Source of the DNA: Clostridium_I sp047718555
GTDB lineage: Bacteria > Bacillota > Clostridia > Clostridiales > Clostridiaceae
Length of the DNA: 64,000 nt
Assembly (NCBI RefSeq): GCF_047718555.1
Contig: NZ_JBDNRK010000004.1
Coordinates: forward strand, 62,001 to 126,000
Reading direction: 5' to 3'
The number at the start of each line of letters is the position of its first letter. Within the stretch, counting starts at the first letter, position 1. Under the pieces are notes generated by a model. It was not told where the DNA came from. It made no database searches and saw nothing but the letters and a program-made list of their open reading frames with translations. This document shows, one piece after another, positions 44,080-52,959 of the stretch. The translations under genes were made by a program, and so were the position numbers.

Positions 44080-44269
44080 ATATTACTTCTATAGACTCTA
44101 TTTCATTTTCATACAACTCATAACTCAATTTGTCTGTTTCTAATCCTATGCTATCAATTTCGGGTTCATTATCTAATGCTTGCGTAAAGTCTGTGCATTT
44201 ACCTTCAAATACTTTACCACTTAAACATCTCACCCTTATTCTTTTACCTACATACTCCCATAAATTCAT
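44078..44269 (-). CDS. Small beta-rich phage protein
   Basis: This 63-residue protein (MNLWEYVGKRIRVRCLSGKV then FEGKCTDFTQALDNEPEIDS) has a Sm/LSM-like strand pattern. Function unknown. Placed just after the minor head gene, with GGGAGTGATTAA as ribosome binding region. Confidence 0.65.
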   Translation of the reverse strand: MNLWEYVGKRIRVRCLSGKVFEGKCTDFTQALDNEPEIDSIGLETDKLSYELYENEIESIEVI

Positions 44270-44273
44270 TTAA

Positions 44274-45905
44274 TCACTCCCTTATCATAGGCACTATATG
44301 AACACCTTTTTTAGAATAATGTAGTTTAAACCTATTCGTTGTTGATTCTACTTTTGTAATGTTATTAACATTAACTCCTATGTCTTTATTTACCGTTATA
44401 ATTTCTTTTTTATCCCACTTACCATTTTGGTTTAGTCTTATAGTTCCTTTACCAGCATATTTGTTTACAAGTTCCTGCACTTCTTTTTCAGGGATAGTCA
44501 AATAACTTCTACCTTCTATATAATTATTATGGCCAAGAATGTGTTTACCTTGCTTACCATGTTCAATATTTAATGGCTGCTTACCTGACTTAATTAAATC
44601 TCTTATTTCTTTTATCTTAGCATTTTCAGTATTAGTTTTCAATGTTTCCCTATTTACTTTTACATCTTTATTACTTATTCCTGGTCCAGGTTTTTCCCTT
44701 GAATAATCCCTTCTAAGCTGAGGATTATCCTTTAAGTGCTGTCTTAGCTTATCCTGTAATTCTTTAACCTTATCACTAGCCATCTGCACATTCTTATCGT
44801 CTAACGAACCAGCTTCACGTCTTTTCCATCTTCTTATTTCTCTTTCAATGGCTCTCTGCTGCTGTTCTGCCTTATAATTAGCATTAATTACATCATCCTT
44901 AGGTACCTTTGGCAGTTTTGTTATACCTGGGAAGTAAGTTGCTAATGTATGTCTACAGTTAGGGTGCAAAAGTCCTGCTTTCATAGCTTCACTAAGTAAT
45001 GGATAATCACCATCTGCCTTAGTTCCATTACTGAATACATCATCAATTAAGATTTTTCCCTGCCAAGGTACACATAACTTACAGGTATTTGCATGAGCTG
45101 ACACAACAACTAAATGCAAGCCCCATTCATCACGCTTTTTCCCTTCTCCTAGGAAGGTTGCCCTTTGGCTTGCTGTTCTAAGAGCCATTTCAGCATATGA
45201 TGCAATATTTACCCTCTTACCATCTTTATACACTATTGAGTTAATACCTTTGTCTAAGAAGTCCTTAGTGGCCATATCTATAGCCTGGTTTAAACTTGTA
45301 GCTCCACTCTGCATATATACTTGTGTCTTAAATATTGTCTGCCTGTATACATCATCCATTTTTCTTAAAACTGAATGCTGAGCTACATTGATATCATGCT
45401 GTACTGAATCTGTAAGAGCTTTAAGCTTTTTGTCATTCATCCCAAAGAAATTATTTTCCTGTGGTGGTGGATTGTTCTTAGGATTATTTATTACCCTTGA
45501 TACAATATCCTTTAACTTTTCCATACCTTGTGGGCTTGTATTCTTTGAAATATCTGTAGGAAACTCAATTACAGCTTCTTTCTTAATATACTTAACTAAC
45601 CAACTCTTTATTTGATTTATAAGCTTTATTACTCTATTTTCCCCAGCTTTAAAGCTTTCCTGCAATACTGAATCTATAGCATTTTGTATAGGCTCACTGT
45701 ACTTATCAACCAATTCTCTGTTTGCTTTTCTAAACTTCTCAATATTTCTAAGCTTTGACAGCTGCCACTGTTCCCACTGAAATCCTTCTTTTAATTCTTC
45801 ATTCTTATGCCTATAGAAATTCCTTTTCAGTGAAGCAATAAGGTCCAATTCCATTCGTTGAAATATCTCTCTAAGGTCATAAGGACTTTTAATTTCATCA
45901 GCCAT
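44274..45905 (-). CDS. Minor head protein with a C-terminal polymorphic toxin 50-like domain
   Basis: This 543-residue protein has a minor capsid 2 / Mu gpF-like body (residues 1-400). Its zinc-ligand-like core is CKLCVPWQGKILIDDVFSNG, followed by LLHPNCRHTLATYFPG. The C-terminal about 110 residues (IEHGKQGKHILGHNNYIEGR then SYLTIPEKEVQELVNKYAGK) match the pattern of polymorphic toxin type 50 (RNase-like) domains. In the head it would form part of the portal vertex. The toxin-like part may be injected, protect the phage, or serve another role; activity is unknown. It follows the portal gene. Confidence 0.82.
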   Translation of the reverse strand: MADEIKSPYDLREIFQRMELDLIASLKRNFYRHKNEELKEGFQWEQWQLSKLRNIEKFRKANRELVDKYSEPIQNAIDSVLQESFKAGENRVIKLINQIKSWLVKYIKKEAVIEFPTDISKNTSPQGMEKLKDIVSRVINNPKNNPPPQENNFFGMNDKKLKALTDSVQHDINVAQHSVLRKMDDVYRQTIFKTQVYMQSGATSLNQAIDMATKDFLDKGINSIVYKDGKRVNIASYAEMALRTASQRATFLGEGKKRDEWGLHLVVVSAHANTCKLCVPWQGKILIDDVFSNGTKADGDYPLLSEAMKAGLLHPNCRHTLATYFPGITKLPKVPKDDVINANYKAEQQQRAIEREIRRWKRREAGSLDDKNVQMASDKVKELQDKLRQHLKDNPQLRRDYSREKPGPGISNKDVKVNRETLKTNTENAKIKEIRDLIKSGKQPLNIEHGKQGKHILGHNNYIEGRSYLTIPEKEVQELVNKYAGKGTIRLNQNGKWDKKEIITVNKDIGVNVNNITKVESTTNRFKLHYSKKGVHIVPMIRE

Positions 45906-45907
45906 AA

Positions 45908-47413
45908 CTATTCACCCGCAGGTGGAACTATATCTTCAGGTGGAGGATCAGCACCATTTACCGCTGGTGGATCTACGGTTGTTAATCCCTGCTCTTCTTT
46001 CAACCTTTGTACTTCAAGGGCCTTGTCTTCATCTGTCCAAGTATCTCCATACAACTCTTCAACACACTGCTCTATGGACATAATTCCATTCAATTTAGCT
46101 TTACCTACAGTATCAACTACAGTATCAAAGGAAGGTGAAGCATATTCACCAAAGTTAATTGTAGCTTCATATTCTCCTGGAGCTTTGCTATGAAGTAAAT
46201 CATTAACCTGTAATGCTATTGAAACTACATTAGGAATAACCTCTGTTAATACATCAATTATTTTTCCCCTGGTGTATAATGTGGTCTTTTCCTTTTCTCT
46301 TTGTGCTTCAGCATTATCTGTCTTTTTTAAATCAATACCAAGGGTTGCAGGACTTATTATACCTTGCAAGCACATATCCAAGTTACTGGCATAGGTCTCA
46401 ACAAAAGCACTGTAATTTATTTCAGCTTGAACTACATCCATCTTATCAATTGCATTTTCGCTTAAAACAGTTTTTCTTGAAATGAATTGATTATCAAAAG
46501 GATTAGGTTCCAAAACTTCACCTGTAGAAGGATTTATAGGAAGCAGCTCCTTAGGGATATATTTCTGTACTCTTCCAGCTCTAATAGCATCTACCCACTG
46601 GCTTATAGTTTCATCCAGTGCATCAAAGGAATCACTCTTACTGTCAAATATTGACTTACCTCTACCATCAAACTTTTGACTTTTAAAGAACATCATAGGC
46701 ACCGCCATAATAAAGTTTCCATCAAAGGTTGTGTCTTTTAATTCTGCCGTCTCTTCCACAGTATTAATAGGTACTTCTTTGCCACTATCATCATACAGTA
46801 AATACTTTATATATCCCTTACCAAAAGTTTCTTGTAGAGTATAATTCCTATTCTCTTTGGCATAACTAGTATAAAATATTATCTCCTGAATCCTGCCACG
46901 CTTTACTGTGTAATCTACTCTTTCACCACCATAATAATCGATAATAGGATATATTGTTATATCGGTATCTACAGTTATCTTGAAAGCTCCATCACCGGTT
47001 ACAAGAGTTTCAACTATAGCCTCACCAATAACTTTATTAAAATTATTATTGGCGCTTATTTCTTCAAATAGGGTATTTAATTCATCTGAACCAACATCTA
47101 TGCCCTCAATATCTGCTACGATAATATCTCCTAGTCTTTCTACTATCATAGCTGGAATTCCTGAATGTATCTTTCTTATATTTAATTTATTGCTAGGTAC
47201 TGCACTCCAAAACCTTGATTGGCTAACTAAATCTCTTGCAGACTGTTTAAAAAATTGGTCCAGCTCTGATGGATCACCGCGGTACCATATTCTGTTTTTA
47301 AGCACATTCCCTTGAAAACTTAAAGGCTCTATTATATTTATTGTTTTATCAGGTGCAGGTCTTATATTTAATAGTTTCATTACTTTTGTTGCCATATTCT
47401 TTAACCACCCCAT
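45908..47413 (-). CDS. Portal protein
   Basis: This 501-residue protein (LSFQGNVLKNRIWYRGDPSE, then ARDLVSQSRFWSAVPSNKLN) resembles SPP1 gp6-type portal proteins and lies between the large terminase and the minor head gene. The C-terminus is proline-rich (DPPAVNGADPPPEDIVPPAG). It forms the DNA entry ring. AGGAGG precedes the start. Confidence 0.88.
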   Translation of the reverse strand: MGWLKNMATKVMKLLNIRPAPDKTINIIEPLSFQGNVLKNRIWYRGDPSELDQFFKQSARDLVSQSRFWSAVPSNKLNIRKIHSGIPAMIVERLGDIIVADIEGIDVGSDELNTLFEEISANNNFNKVIGEAIVETLVTGDGAFKITVDTDITIYPIIDYYGGERVDYTVKRGRIQEIIFYTSYAKENRNYTLQETFGKGYIKYLLYDDSGKEVPINTVEETAELKDTTFDGNFIMAVPMMFFKSQKFDGRGKSIFDSKSDSFDALDETISQWVDAIRAGRVQKYIPKELLPINPSTGEVLEPNPFDNQFISRKTVLSENAIDKMDVVQAEINYSAFVETYASNLDMCLQGIISPATLGIDLKKTDNAEAQREKEKTTLYTRGKIIDVLTEVIPNVVSIALQVNDLLHSKAPGEYEATINFGEYASPSFDTVVDTVGKAKLNGIMSIEQCVEELYGDTWTDEDKALEVQRLKEEQGLTTVDPPAVNGADPPPEDIVPPAGE

Positions 47414-47415
47414 TC

Positions 47416-48813
47416 TTAACCTCCTAACATAATCATTGTTTCCGCTACTCCTGTAGTTGCATCTGGAGCATCATCATGTTTGTTGTCTCCTTCTCTTTGG
47501 TAAGTTGTCATAGCCTTATAATAATCAGGCCATCTGTCTCGCCAATTCACAGGATAATAAATATGGTCCATTACCCAGGTACTGTGTGAAAGTATTCTTG
47601 CATTTTTATTCTTGGATTGATGAAACCATTTAACACTGGTTCTAAAGTTCTTAAAGATTTCCTCCATTATTCTTATAACAGCCCTTGCAAAACCACTACC
47701 ACCGTTATTACCTTCTACCCTACTCCTATTTACTTCATGCTTTGTAAGAGCTTCAGCAACTGCCTTCTCAGTAACACTCATAGGATTTTTAGTATATATA
47801 ACATCAAGTACATAGGCTTCATGATTATATGCACCCCATATAATATTGCATAGATAGTCAGCTCCTTCATCTGCTGTATCTGTGTAGCTGAATATTTCAG
47901 TAAATAAAGGGTTGCCACTATGATCCTTAGGTATTTCAATATAGGTTTTAAAATCCTCGTACAATTTACCTTTTAGATCTATAGGTATCTGCTGATAGTT
48001 TGCACTGGCAATATCCTCACCCATAGCCCTTATTTTTGACTTATAAGTTCTAAGTGATAATATTTCATTGCAAAGCATAGTTCCATCATCTTGAAGGGCT
48101 TTCATGCTTATATGCTTTATTTTCTTACCTTCTTCAATGAAGTGTTCTAATGCTCTTCCTGCTAAATCTCCAGTGGCCCATCTAGTCATAATAATTATTA
48201 TTTTGCCACCTTCTTCAAGCCTTGAAAGCATAGTATTAGTAAACCAATCCCAGTGCTTTTCTAAGGTGTTTTCATTGTTGGCTTCCTCAGAGTTTTTAAT
48301 TAAGTCATCTATAATCATTAAAGAACAACCAAACCCTGTTGCAGTACCTGTAGGTGAAGTAGCAAGGTAATTGTTGTAACCATCTTCTAAAGACCACAGA
48401 TTCATAGCTCCATCACCTTTTTTAATATTTACACCTGGGAATATATCTGAATAAACTATTTTATCCTTATCAGCTTTTCCCTCAGATATACCATTCCTAA
48501 CAGCCTTTGAGAATGATGTTGATAGAGTTTCATTATATGATCCTGTCATTACCTTTTCATTTTGGTTATTACCAAATACCCATTCCACAAAGTTTGAAGC
48601 TGTTCTTGACTTTCCATGTCTAGGTGGAAGGTTTAATACGAGCACTTCATCATCAGATTCATAAAACTTCTGCATATCATTGCATAACCCTATAAGATAT
48701 TTTCTATCTCTCTTATAGAAGTCAGGAGCCATTAAATTGCAAAAAGAAAAGAACTCACGTCTTGCGAGTTCTAACTTTGCACCTAAGGCTATTTCCTTTT
48801 TATCCATCATCAT
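47416..48813 (-). CDS. Terminase large subunit
   Basis: This protein of about 465 residues is the DNA packaging motor. The Walker A-like motif is LNLPPRHGKSRT (about residue 60), Walker B is LMIIDDLIKNSEEA, and the C-terminal nuclease has acidic clusters (SYTDTADEGADYL and DDAPDATTG). Three in-frame ATG codons overlap the small terminase stop; I take the first, at 48813, as translationally coupled. Confidence 0.9.
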   Translation of the reverse strand: MMMDKKEIALGAKLELARREFFSFCNLMAPDFYKRDRKYLIGLCNDMQKFYESDDEVLVLNLPPRHGKSRTASNFVEWVFGNNQNEKVMTGSYNETLSTSFSKAVRNGISEGKADKDKIVYSDIFPGVNIKKGDGAMNLWSLEDGYNNYLATSPTGTATGFGCSLMIIDDLIKNSEEANNENTLEKHWDWFTNTMLSRLEEGGKIIIIMTRWATGDLAGRALEHFIEEGKKIKHISMKALQDDGTMLCNEILSLRTYKSKIRAMGEDIASANYQQIPIDLKGKLYEDFKTYIEIPKDHSGNPLFTEIFSYTDTADEGADYLCNIIWGAYNHEAYVLDVIYTKNPMSVTEKAVAEALTKHEVNRSRVEGNNGGSGFARAVIRIMEEIFKNFRTSVKWFHQSKNKNARILSHSTWVMDHIYYPVNWRDRWPDYYKAMTTYQREGDNKHDDAPDATTGVAETMIMLGG

Positions 48814-49186
48814 CACCAAGAGCTGCTAGTTTCTTAAGCTCTTCTGTAGACAAATCTTTATATGGATTATTTACTGTTACATTTCCGCTATGTTCTACCT
48901 TATCAATAGGTTTTAATCCAGTTCTATCAAGAATATCTTTAGCAGCATAATACCTTACCATTTCACTTCTGGCCTTTAAAAGCTTAGTCATGGTTTTAGC
49001 TGCATCCTTGGAAGCATAATCAATACTTTCCTTTAAACATCTATCATATTCATTTTTAAATTCTACATCTCTTTTCCATTTAGAAATGCTTTGTTCAGAC
49101 ACTTTAATTTCTTCTGCAATTTCCTTCTGTTTTAAATCAGTCTCAACCATTAATTTTATGCACTTTAGCTGCTTTTTAGATAGCAT
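48800..49186 (-). CDS. Terminase small subunit
   Basis: This 128-residue protein begins with a helix-turn-helix (MLSKKQLKCIKLMVETDLKQ then KEIAEEIKVSEQSISKWKRD) of the phBC6A51 type and ends with an acidic tail. It recognises the packaging site and recruits the large subunit, whose gene overlaps its end. AGGGAGG precedes the start. Confidence 0.88.
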   Translation of the reverse strand: MLSKKQLKCIKLMVETDLKQKEIAEEIKVSEQSISKWKRDVEFKNEYDRCLKESIDYASKDAAKTMTKLLKARSEMVRYYAAKDILDRTGLKPIDKVEHSGNVTVNNPYKDLSTEELKKLAALGDDDG

Positions 49187-49223
49187 GATTACACCTCCCT
49201 TTTATTAAACTAAATTAAACTTT

Positions 49224-49514
49224 TTAATATTGTTCTATCTGTTCTAATATCTTAATTTCTCTTTTAGTTAGACTAATGTCTTTTTCTAACTGGTCAAATT
49301 GTTTACCTAATTCTAAAATTTCTTTAGTATTTTCTTCAAAACTCGGACTACTGCCAGTTGTTCCATAAGCAACTCTGTCTTCAATTTTTAGTCTAATCGT
49401 TTTTTCTATTAAATCAGTTTTTTGCTTTTCTATTTGCAATATTTTGTTCTCTTTTTCTTTTATTAATTCATTAGCTACTTTTTTTGTTATTTCATCTTCA
49501 TTTTCTATATACAT
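49224..49514 (-). CDS. Coiled-coil phage protein
   Basis: This 96-residue protein is nearly all heptad-like helix (IKEKENKILQIEKQKTDLIE). AAAAGGAGGTGATATTT precedes the ATG at 49514; a longer frame from 49568 lacks a site. It shares a short motif (RVAYGTTGSSPSFEE) with the ArpU-like protein upstream (RVQTSSTGESYAE), which may reflect a common regulatory helix. Function unknown. Confidence 0.65.
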   Translation of the reverse strand: MYIENEDEITKKVANELIKEKENKILQIEKQKTDLIEKTIRLKIEDRVAYGTTGSSPSFEENTKEILELGKQFDQLEKDISLTKREIKILEQIEQY

Positions 49515-49586
49515 AAATATCACCTCCTTTTGCCTTATATTTCTACAAAAGAAGATAATACCCTTCATAATTTATTAAAATATTTT

Positions 49587-49670
49587 CTATTTCTTAACTT
49601 TTTTATATAAATCTTTAAATATATGTTTTTCTAGGAATTCACTTAGCCACATTGCTTTTTTCTTAGCCAT
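49587..49670 (-). CDS. Very small basic protein
   Basis: A 27-codon frame (MAKKKAMWLSEFLEKHIFKD, ending LYKKVKK) follows AAGGAGTTG. It is an amphipathic, basic helix. Likely translated, function unknown. Confidence 0.45.
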   Translation of the reverse strand: MAKKKAMWLSEFLEKHIFKDLYKKVKK

Positions 49671-49694
49671 GATACTCAACTCCTTATGTATAAT

Positions 49695-49730
49695 AAAAAA
49701 GCACCCAGTAATTAAACTAGATGCTTTTTT
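49695..49730 (-). terminator. Hairpin between early and late gene blocks
   Basis: AAAAAAGCATCTAGT pairs with ACTGGGTGCTTTTTT, a terminator with symmetric A/T tracts. It stands before the terminase block. The bases 49731-49887 show no gene and probably hold the late promoter region. Confidence 0.55.
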
Positions 49731-49887
49731 ATACAAGATATTTTATTTTTATTGTTACCATTCTTTACTATAGCGATTGATTAATTGTAATCCCCACTAC
49801 GCTTAAATCATTTGCCCTTAGTAATTTTTGGTACAATACTATATTAACATGGATTTATAGGAAAAATAATTCATCTTTAATGCAAAT

Positions 49888-50415
49888 TTAATGCACGATT
49901 TTTGTCCATGCTTCCCAATTAGCTATATTATCTACTAGCCTTTGCCTTTTTCTTGTCACTTTGCTTTGTGACATATTTAAATTAAGTCCTACCTCCCAGT
50001 CTGGTAACTCTTTATCATATTTAGATTTTAAGAATTCAATATCTTCTTTTCTAAGTAACTTTATATTTTCCTCAATAATTATATTATCAGCTTCTATATT
50101 TCTTATTTCTTCTTCTATCTCTGATATCTCATCAAACTTCCTTGATTCTTCTTTTATTAACCTATCTGTTATCCTTAATGCTGTTCTTTCTGCATAGCTT
50201 TCACCTGTGGAGCTTGTTTGTACTCTTTCCTCAAATGTCATACTTTTAGATTCTTCTGGAATGGATATATCGGTATGCTTTAATTTATACTCTATTTGAT
50301 CTATATGTTTATTTAGCAAGGTTATTTTTTGCTTTAAGCTATTTATCTTTTTATCCTTTTTAAAGTAGTTATAAAGCTTCTTTTCTGTCTTTCTAAAGGT
50401 TTCTTTATCTATCAC
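49888..50415 (-). CDS. ArpU-like / sigma-70 region 4-like late regulator
   Basis: This 175-residue protein has a long coiled coil and a C-terminal region DWEVGLNLNMSQSKVTRKRQ, a helix-turn-helix like region 4 of sigma factors and ArpU. Proteins of this kind sit just upstream of terminase genes in Gram-positive phages and switch on late transcription. It begins at a GTG with AGGTTGTGA upstream. Confidence 0.7.
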   Translation of the reverse strand: MIDKETFRKTEKKLYNYFKKDKKINSLKQKITLLNKHIDQIEYKLKHTDISIPEESKSMTFEERVQTSSTGESYAERTALRITDRLIKEESRKFDEISEIEEEIRNIEADNIIIEENIKLLRKEDIEFLKSKYDKELPDWEVGLNLNMSQSKVTRKRQRLVDNIANWEAWTKIVH

Positions 50416-50427
50416 TTATATCACAAC

Positions 50428-50589
50428 CTATTTACCATAATTTTTTATTATATTCTCTACAGCAACAATCAATTGATCTCTATTCATTTTTGTATAGCCT
50501 TTTACCTTATTCTTTTTACATGCATATCTAAGTTGAGTTATATTCCATTCTTTAACACTGGGCATATGGATTATTATAGGTTCTTCCAT
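50428..50589 (-). CDS. Small SAP-like protein
   Basis: A 53-residue frame after AAAGGAGAGTG reads MEEPIIIHMPSVKEWNITQL and contains KGYTKMNRDQLIVAVENIIK, which looks like the helix-turn-helix of SAP/Rho N-terminal domains. Such proteins bind nucleic acid; function here unknown. Confidence 0.55.
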   Translation of the reverse strand: MEEPIIIHMPSVKEWNITQLRYACKKNKVKGYTKMNRDQLIVAVENIIKNYGK

Positions 50590-50594
50590 ATTAT

Positions 50595-50780
50595 TCACTC
50601 TCCTTTCACATTCTCTGTTAAACTAACACTTGCAATATCTCCGTTATCTGCTACAAAAGAAACCATTACTCCATCCTTTAAGTGCTGACATTCAACTTTC
50701 AACCCTTTATTTAAAGCTTGTTTGATTAAATCACTCAATTTAATTTTGTAATAAACAGGATCATCTGTTCTCAATGCCAT
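50595..50780 (-). CDS. Small hypothetical phage protein
   Basis: A 61-residue protein (MALRTDDPVYYKIKLSDLIK) with GGGAGG before its ATG at 50780. It has a mixed helix/strand pattern and no known family. Confidence 0.55.
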   Translation of the reverse strand: MALRTDDPVYYKIKLSDLIKQALNKGLKVECQHLKDGVMVSFVADNGDIASVSLTENVKGE

Positions 50781-50805
50781 TTTAATTCCTCCCATCTCTT
50801 TTAAA

Positions 50806-50961
50806 TTATCCTATAATAGAGCAATCATCTTTATCCACACTCTTAAACTCCTTACCTACTTTAACTATATAAGTTATACTTGTTTGATCTACTACTGTAT
50901 ATCTTTCTCCTGGTTTATACCAGCTATCTTTATTTTTAGTTTTCATTATCATTAATTTCAT
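50806..50961 (-). CDS. Small hypothetical phage protein
   Basis: A 51-residue frame (MKLMIMKTKNKDSWYKPGER then YTVVDQTSITYIVKVGKEFK) looks like a small beta barrel similar to SH3-type folds. The ribosome binding site is weak. The reading frame is compact and fits between its neighbours. Confidence 0.45.
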   Translation of the reverse strand: MKLMIMKTKNKDSWYKPGERYTVVDQTSITYIVKVGKEFKSVDKDDCSIIG

Positions 50962-50971
50962 GAAGAATCAC

Positions 50972-51166
50972 CTATTTTAAAAGTTTATCTTTGGCTTTTT
51001 CAAGTAATTTGATAAGACTTTCTATTCCTTTTTCTGACTTTGGAATTGCTACATAATTTTCTGAATCCTCATCATTATCTATATCCTCAATTATTAGCCA
51101 GTTATAATTATCTTCTGAAGATGATATTTTTAATTCTAGTTCATCATCACTAACAATATTTGTCAC
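50972..51166 (-). CDS. Small acidic phage protein
   Basis: A 64-residue acidic protein starting at a GTG that overlaps the stop of a 16-codon frame (51213-51163) with a perfect GGAGGG site, so its translation may depend on reinitiation. It ends with an amphipathic helix (KGIESLIKLLEKAKDKLLK). Function unknown. Confidence 0.5.
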   Translation of the reverse strand: MTNIVSDDELELKISSSEDNYNWLIIEDIDNDEDSENYVAIPKSEKGIESLIKLLEKAKDKLLK

Positions 51167-51205
51167 AAGTACTTCACCACAATAATTCTCAATTTTTTCT
51201 CGTAA

Positions 51206-51370
51206 TTAATCATTTTCTTTCCCTCCAAACATACTAATCTGACCTTCTTCCAACTCTGCTATCCTTTTCTTCAAGTCCTTCTGGTGCTTTTTAGATATAC
51301 TGTACTTTAGAGAGAGTTTTAATCTCTCTAAAGTAGTTAATTCCTTAATATCCATTGTTTTGACGCTCAT
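51206..51370 (-). CDS. Small helical phage protein
   Basis: A frame of 54 codons from ATG 51370 (or 49 from ATG 51355) overlaps the end of the dUTPase gene. The product MDIKELTTLERLKLSLKYSI and KKHQKDLKKRIAELEEGQIS is a charged helix, ending near FGGKEND. It may be a coiled-coil partner. Function unknown. Confidence 0.5.
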   Translation of the reverse strand: MSVKTMDIKELTTLERLKLSLKYSISKKHQKDLKKRIAELEEGQISMFGGKEND

Positions 51371-51857
51371 AGTTCACCTTGTTTTTAGCTAAATAAGCCT
51401 GTTCCATTTCTTCAAAAGTTAAATCTAGATATATACCTACACTTAAGGTATTTGAAATTACATTTTTAAGGTTAGATACTTGACTAAATGCTAATTCAAA
51501 TGCAGACATTCTCATTGCTTCTTTAGCATTTAAATCATATCCAACCAATATTTTTTTAACATCTTCAATTATGGTAATTAAGTCTTCATAACCATATTTT
51601 TTAGCTTGATGTAATTCATTCTCTAAACTAAGGGCAAAAGAAAGGCAATCTGCAAATTCTTCTAGTAGCTTATCTCTGTTTATATCCTTATGTTTCTTCC
51701 AGTGCTTAAAGCCTTTCCACTCATTAGCCAATTCACCCAGTTCTACCAATAGAGCTAGTTTTATATTCTCTAAAGGATATTCCTTAATTCCTGCATTATC
51801 TAATATAGTTTTATCTAATTCCTTTTGCATATCTAAAAGCTTTTTTAAATCTAACAT
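51345..51857 (-). CDS. Dimeric dUTPase
   Basis: This 170-residue all-helical protein has VELGELANEWKGFKHWK and LLEEFADCLSFALSLENE, the metal-binding motifs of the dimeric dUTPase/MazG superfamily. It hydrolyses dUTP to keep uracil out of phage DNA. GGGAGG precedes the ATG at 51857. Confidence 0.88.
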   Translation of the reverse strand: MLDLKKLLDMQKELDKTILDNAGIKEYPLENIKLALLVELGELANEWKGFKHWKKHKDINRDKLLEEFADCLSFALSLENELHQAKKYGYEDLITIIEDVKKILVGYDLNAKEAMRMSAFELAFSQVSNLKNVISNTLSVGIYLDLTFEEMEQAYLAKNKVNYERQNNGY

Positions 51858-52447
51858 TATTCCTGTACCTCCCAAGCCTTCTCTTTTATCATTTCGCCAA
51901 TTTGTTCATTTGATAAATTCGATAGGTCATATATTGCTTCTTCCAATGTATCGTAATTATCCCATGATTTATATTTGAATTTTGCACCTGTCTTTATAGC
52001 TTCAATAAAAGTCATATATTCTTTTTTTATTTCAATCCATATTCCTTCAAATAGTGCTAAATCAAAATAATTTAAATCCATTTTCATGCCTTTATTATTT
52101 CTTAGAATAAAATGTTCAATTTCATTGCTAGCTATAGTATTAATAAGAAAATCATTTCCATATCCACTACCCTTAACAAGTTTAAATGTTTTATGATGAT
52201 CTTTTTTAAGTTCTACAAGTATTTCACTTGTTGAATATAATAATGGATTTTTGGTAAGCATTTTATTTGTAAATATATACTTACTGTTGTCAATATCTAA
52301 TTTATAGCCATCATCAACAACCTTTTTTATAACTGCTTTTTGTCCTACATAATTGCTCATTTCTGTGACAAAATAATAATCTTCATATATCTCGCCTGCC
52401 ATTAAGTCTTTCTTAATATAAACTTCATCTCCGACTTTATATTTCAT
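51857..52447 (-). CDS. Hypothetical phage protein with an SH3-like start
   Basis: This 196-residue protein begins MKYKVGDEVYIKKDLMAGEI, a small beta-barrel (KOW/mind-bomb-like) pattern, and continues with a mixed region (FIEAIKTGAKFKYKSWDNYD) seen in phage proteins that modify or bind DNA. No firm function. Shares one base with the dUTPase start. Confidence 0.55.
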   Translation of the reverse strand: MKYKVGDEVYIKKDLMAGEIYEDYYFVTEMSNYVGQKAVIKKVVDDGYKLDIDNSKYIFTNKMLTKNPLLYSTSEILVELKKDHHKTFKLVKGSGYGNDFLINTIASNEIEHFILRNNKGMKMDLNYFDLALFEGIWIEIKKEYMTFIEAIKTGAKFKYKSWDNYDTLEEAIYDLSNLSNEQIGEMIKEKAWEVQE

Positions 52448-52454
52448 AATAAAA

Positions 52455-52793
52455 TCACTCCCCTATATTGCTATATACTCTCAATAAACTTTGAAGGGCA
52501 TTAGTTTCTACCTGTATAGAATTTAACTTATCTCTACATGCCTTATATTCAAATTCTGCTAAGTTTCGGTCAAATAGTTCTTTTGATAGATTCCCTCGGG
52601 CTACATCACTTATCAATGAAACAGGGATTTTTGCATCCCTAAGTTTCATTATTTCTATACTAAGAGCTTTTCTATATTTACTTTCTTCTTCTGCATATTT
52701 CTTAGCATGGTCAGCTAATAAATCAGCTCCTTTGTCTAGCCTTTTATTGTTATTCCAGATTGCTTGTGCTATGTCTGTTGTTTCTACTGCCAT
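52455..52793 (-). CDS. Helical phage protein
   Basis: This 112-residue protein (DIAQAIWNNNKRLDKGADLL, YRKALSIEIMKLRDAKIPVS) is entirely helical. A conserved phage hypothetical of the early region, perhaps linked to recombination; I cannot assign it. Confidence 0.55.
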   Translation of the reverse strand: MAVETTDIAQAIWNNNKRLDKGADLLADHAKKYAEEESKYRKALSIEIMKLRDAKIPVSLISDVARGNLSKELFDRNLAEFEYKACRDKLNSIQVETNALQSLLRVYSNIGE

Positions 52794-52958
52794 TTAATTT
52801 ACCTCTCTTGTGTAAAAATCTGCTATAGGGCCATCTTCATAATTTGATTCGTCACATTCATGACCACAATGATAACAAGGACAGAAATCCGCTGTACAAC
52901 CAATATCATTGCTATCATATGGACATATATGGCAATAACTATAAATACAATCTTCCAT
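52794..52958 (-). CDS. Small cysteine-rich protein
   Basis: A 54-residue protein with eight cysteines (CIYSYCHICPYDSNDIGC then FCPCYHCGHEC) that probably binds one or two zinc ions. The ATG at 52958 follows GAAGGTG. Metal clusters of this sort are frequent in small phage regulators. Confidence 0.6.
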   Translation of the reverse strand: MEDCIYSYCHICPYDSNDIGCTADFCPCYHCGHECDESNYEDGPIADFYTREVN

Positions 52959-52959
52959 G

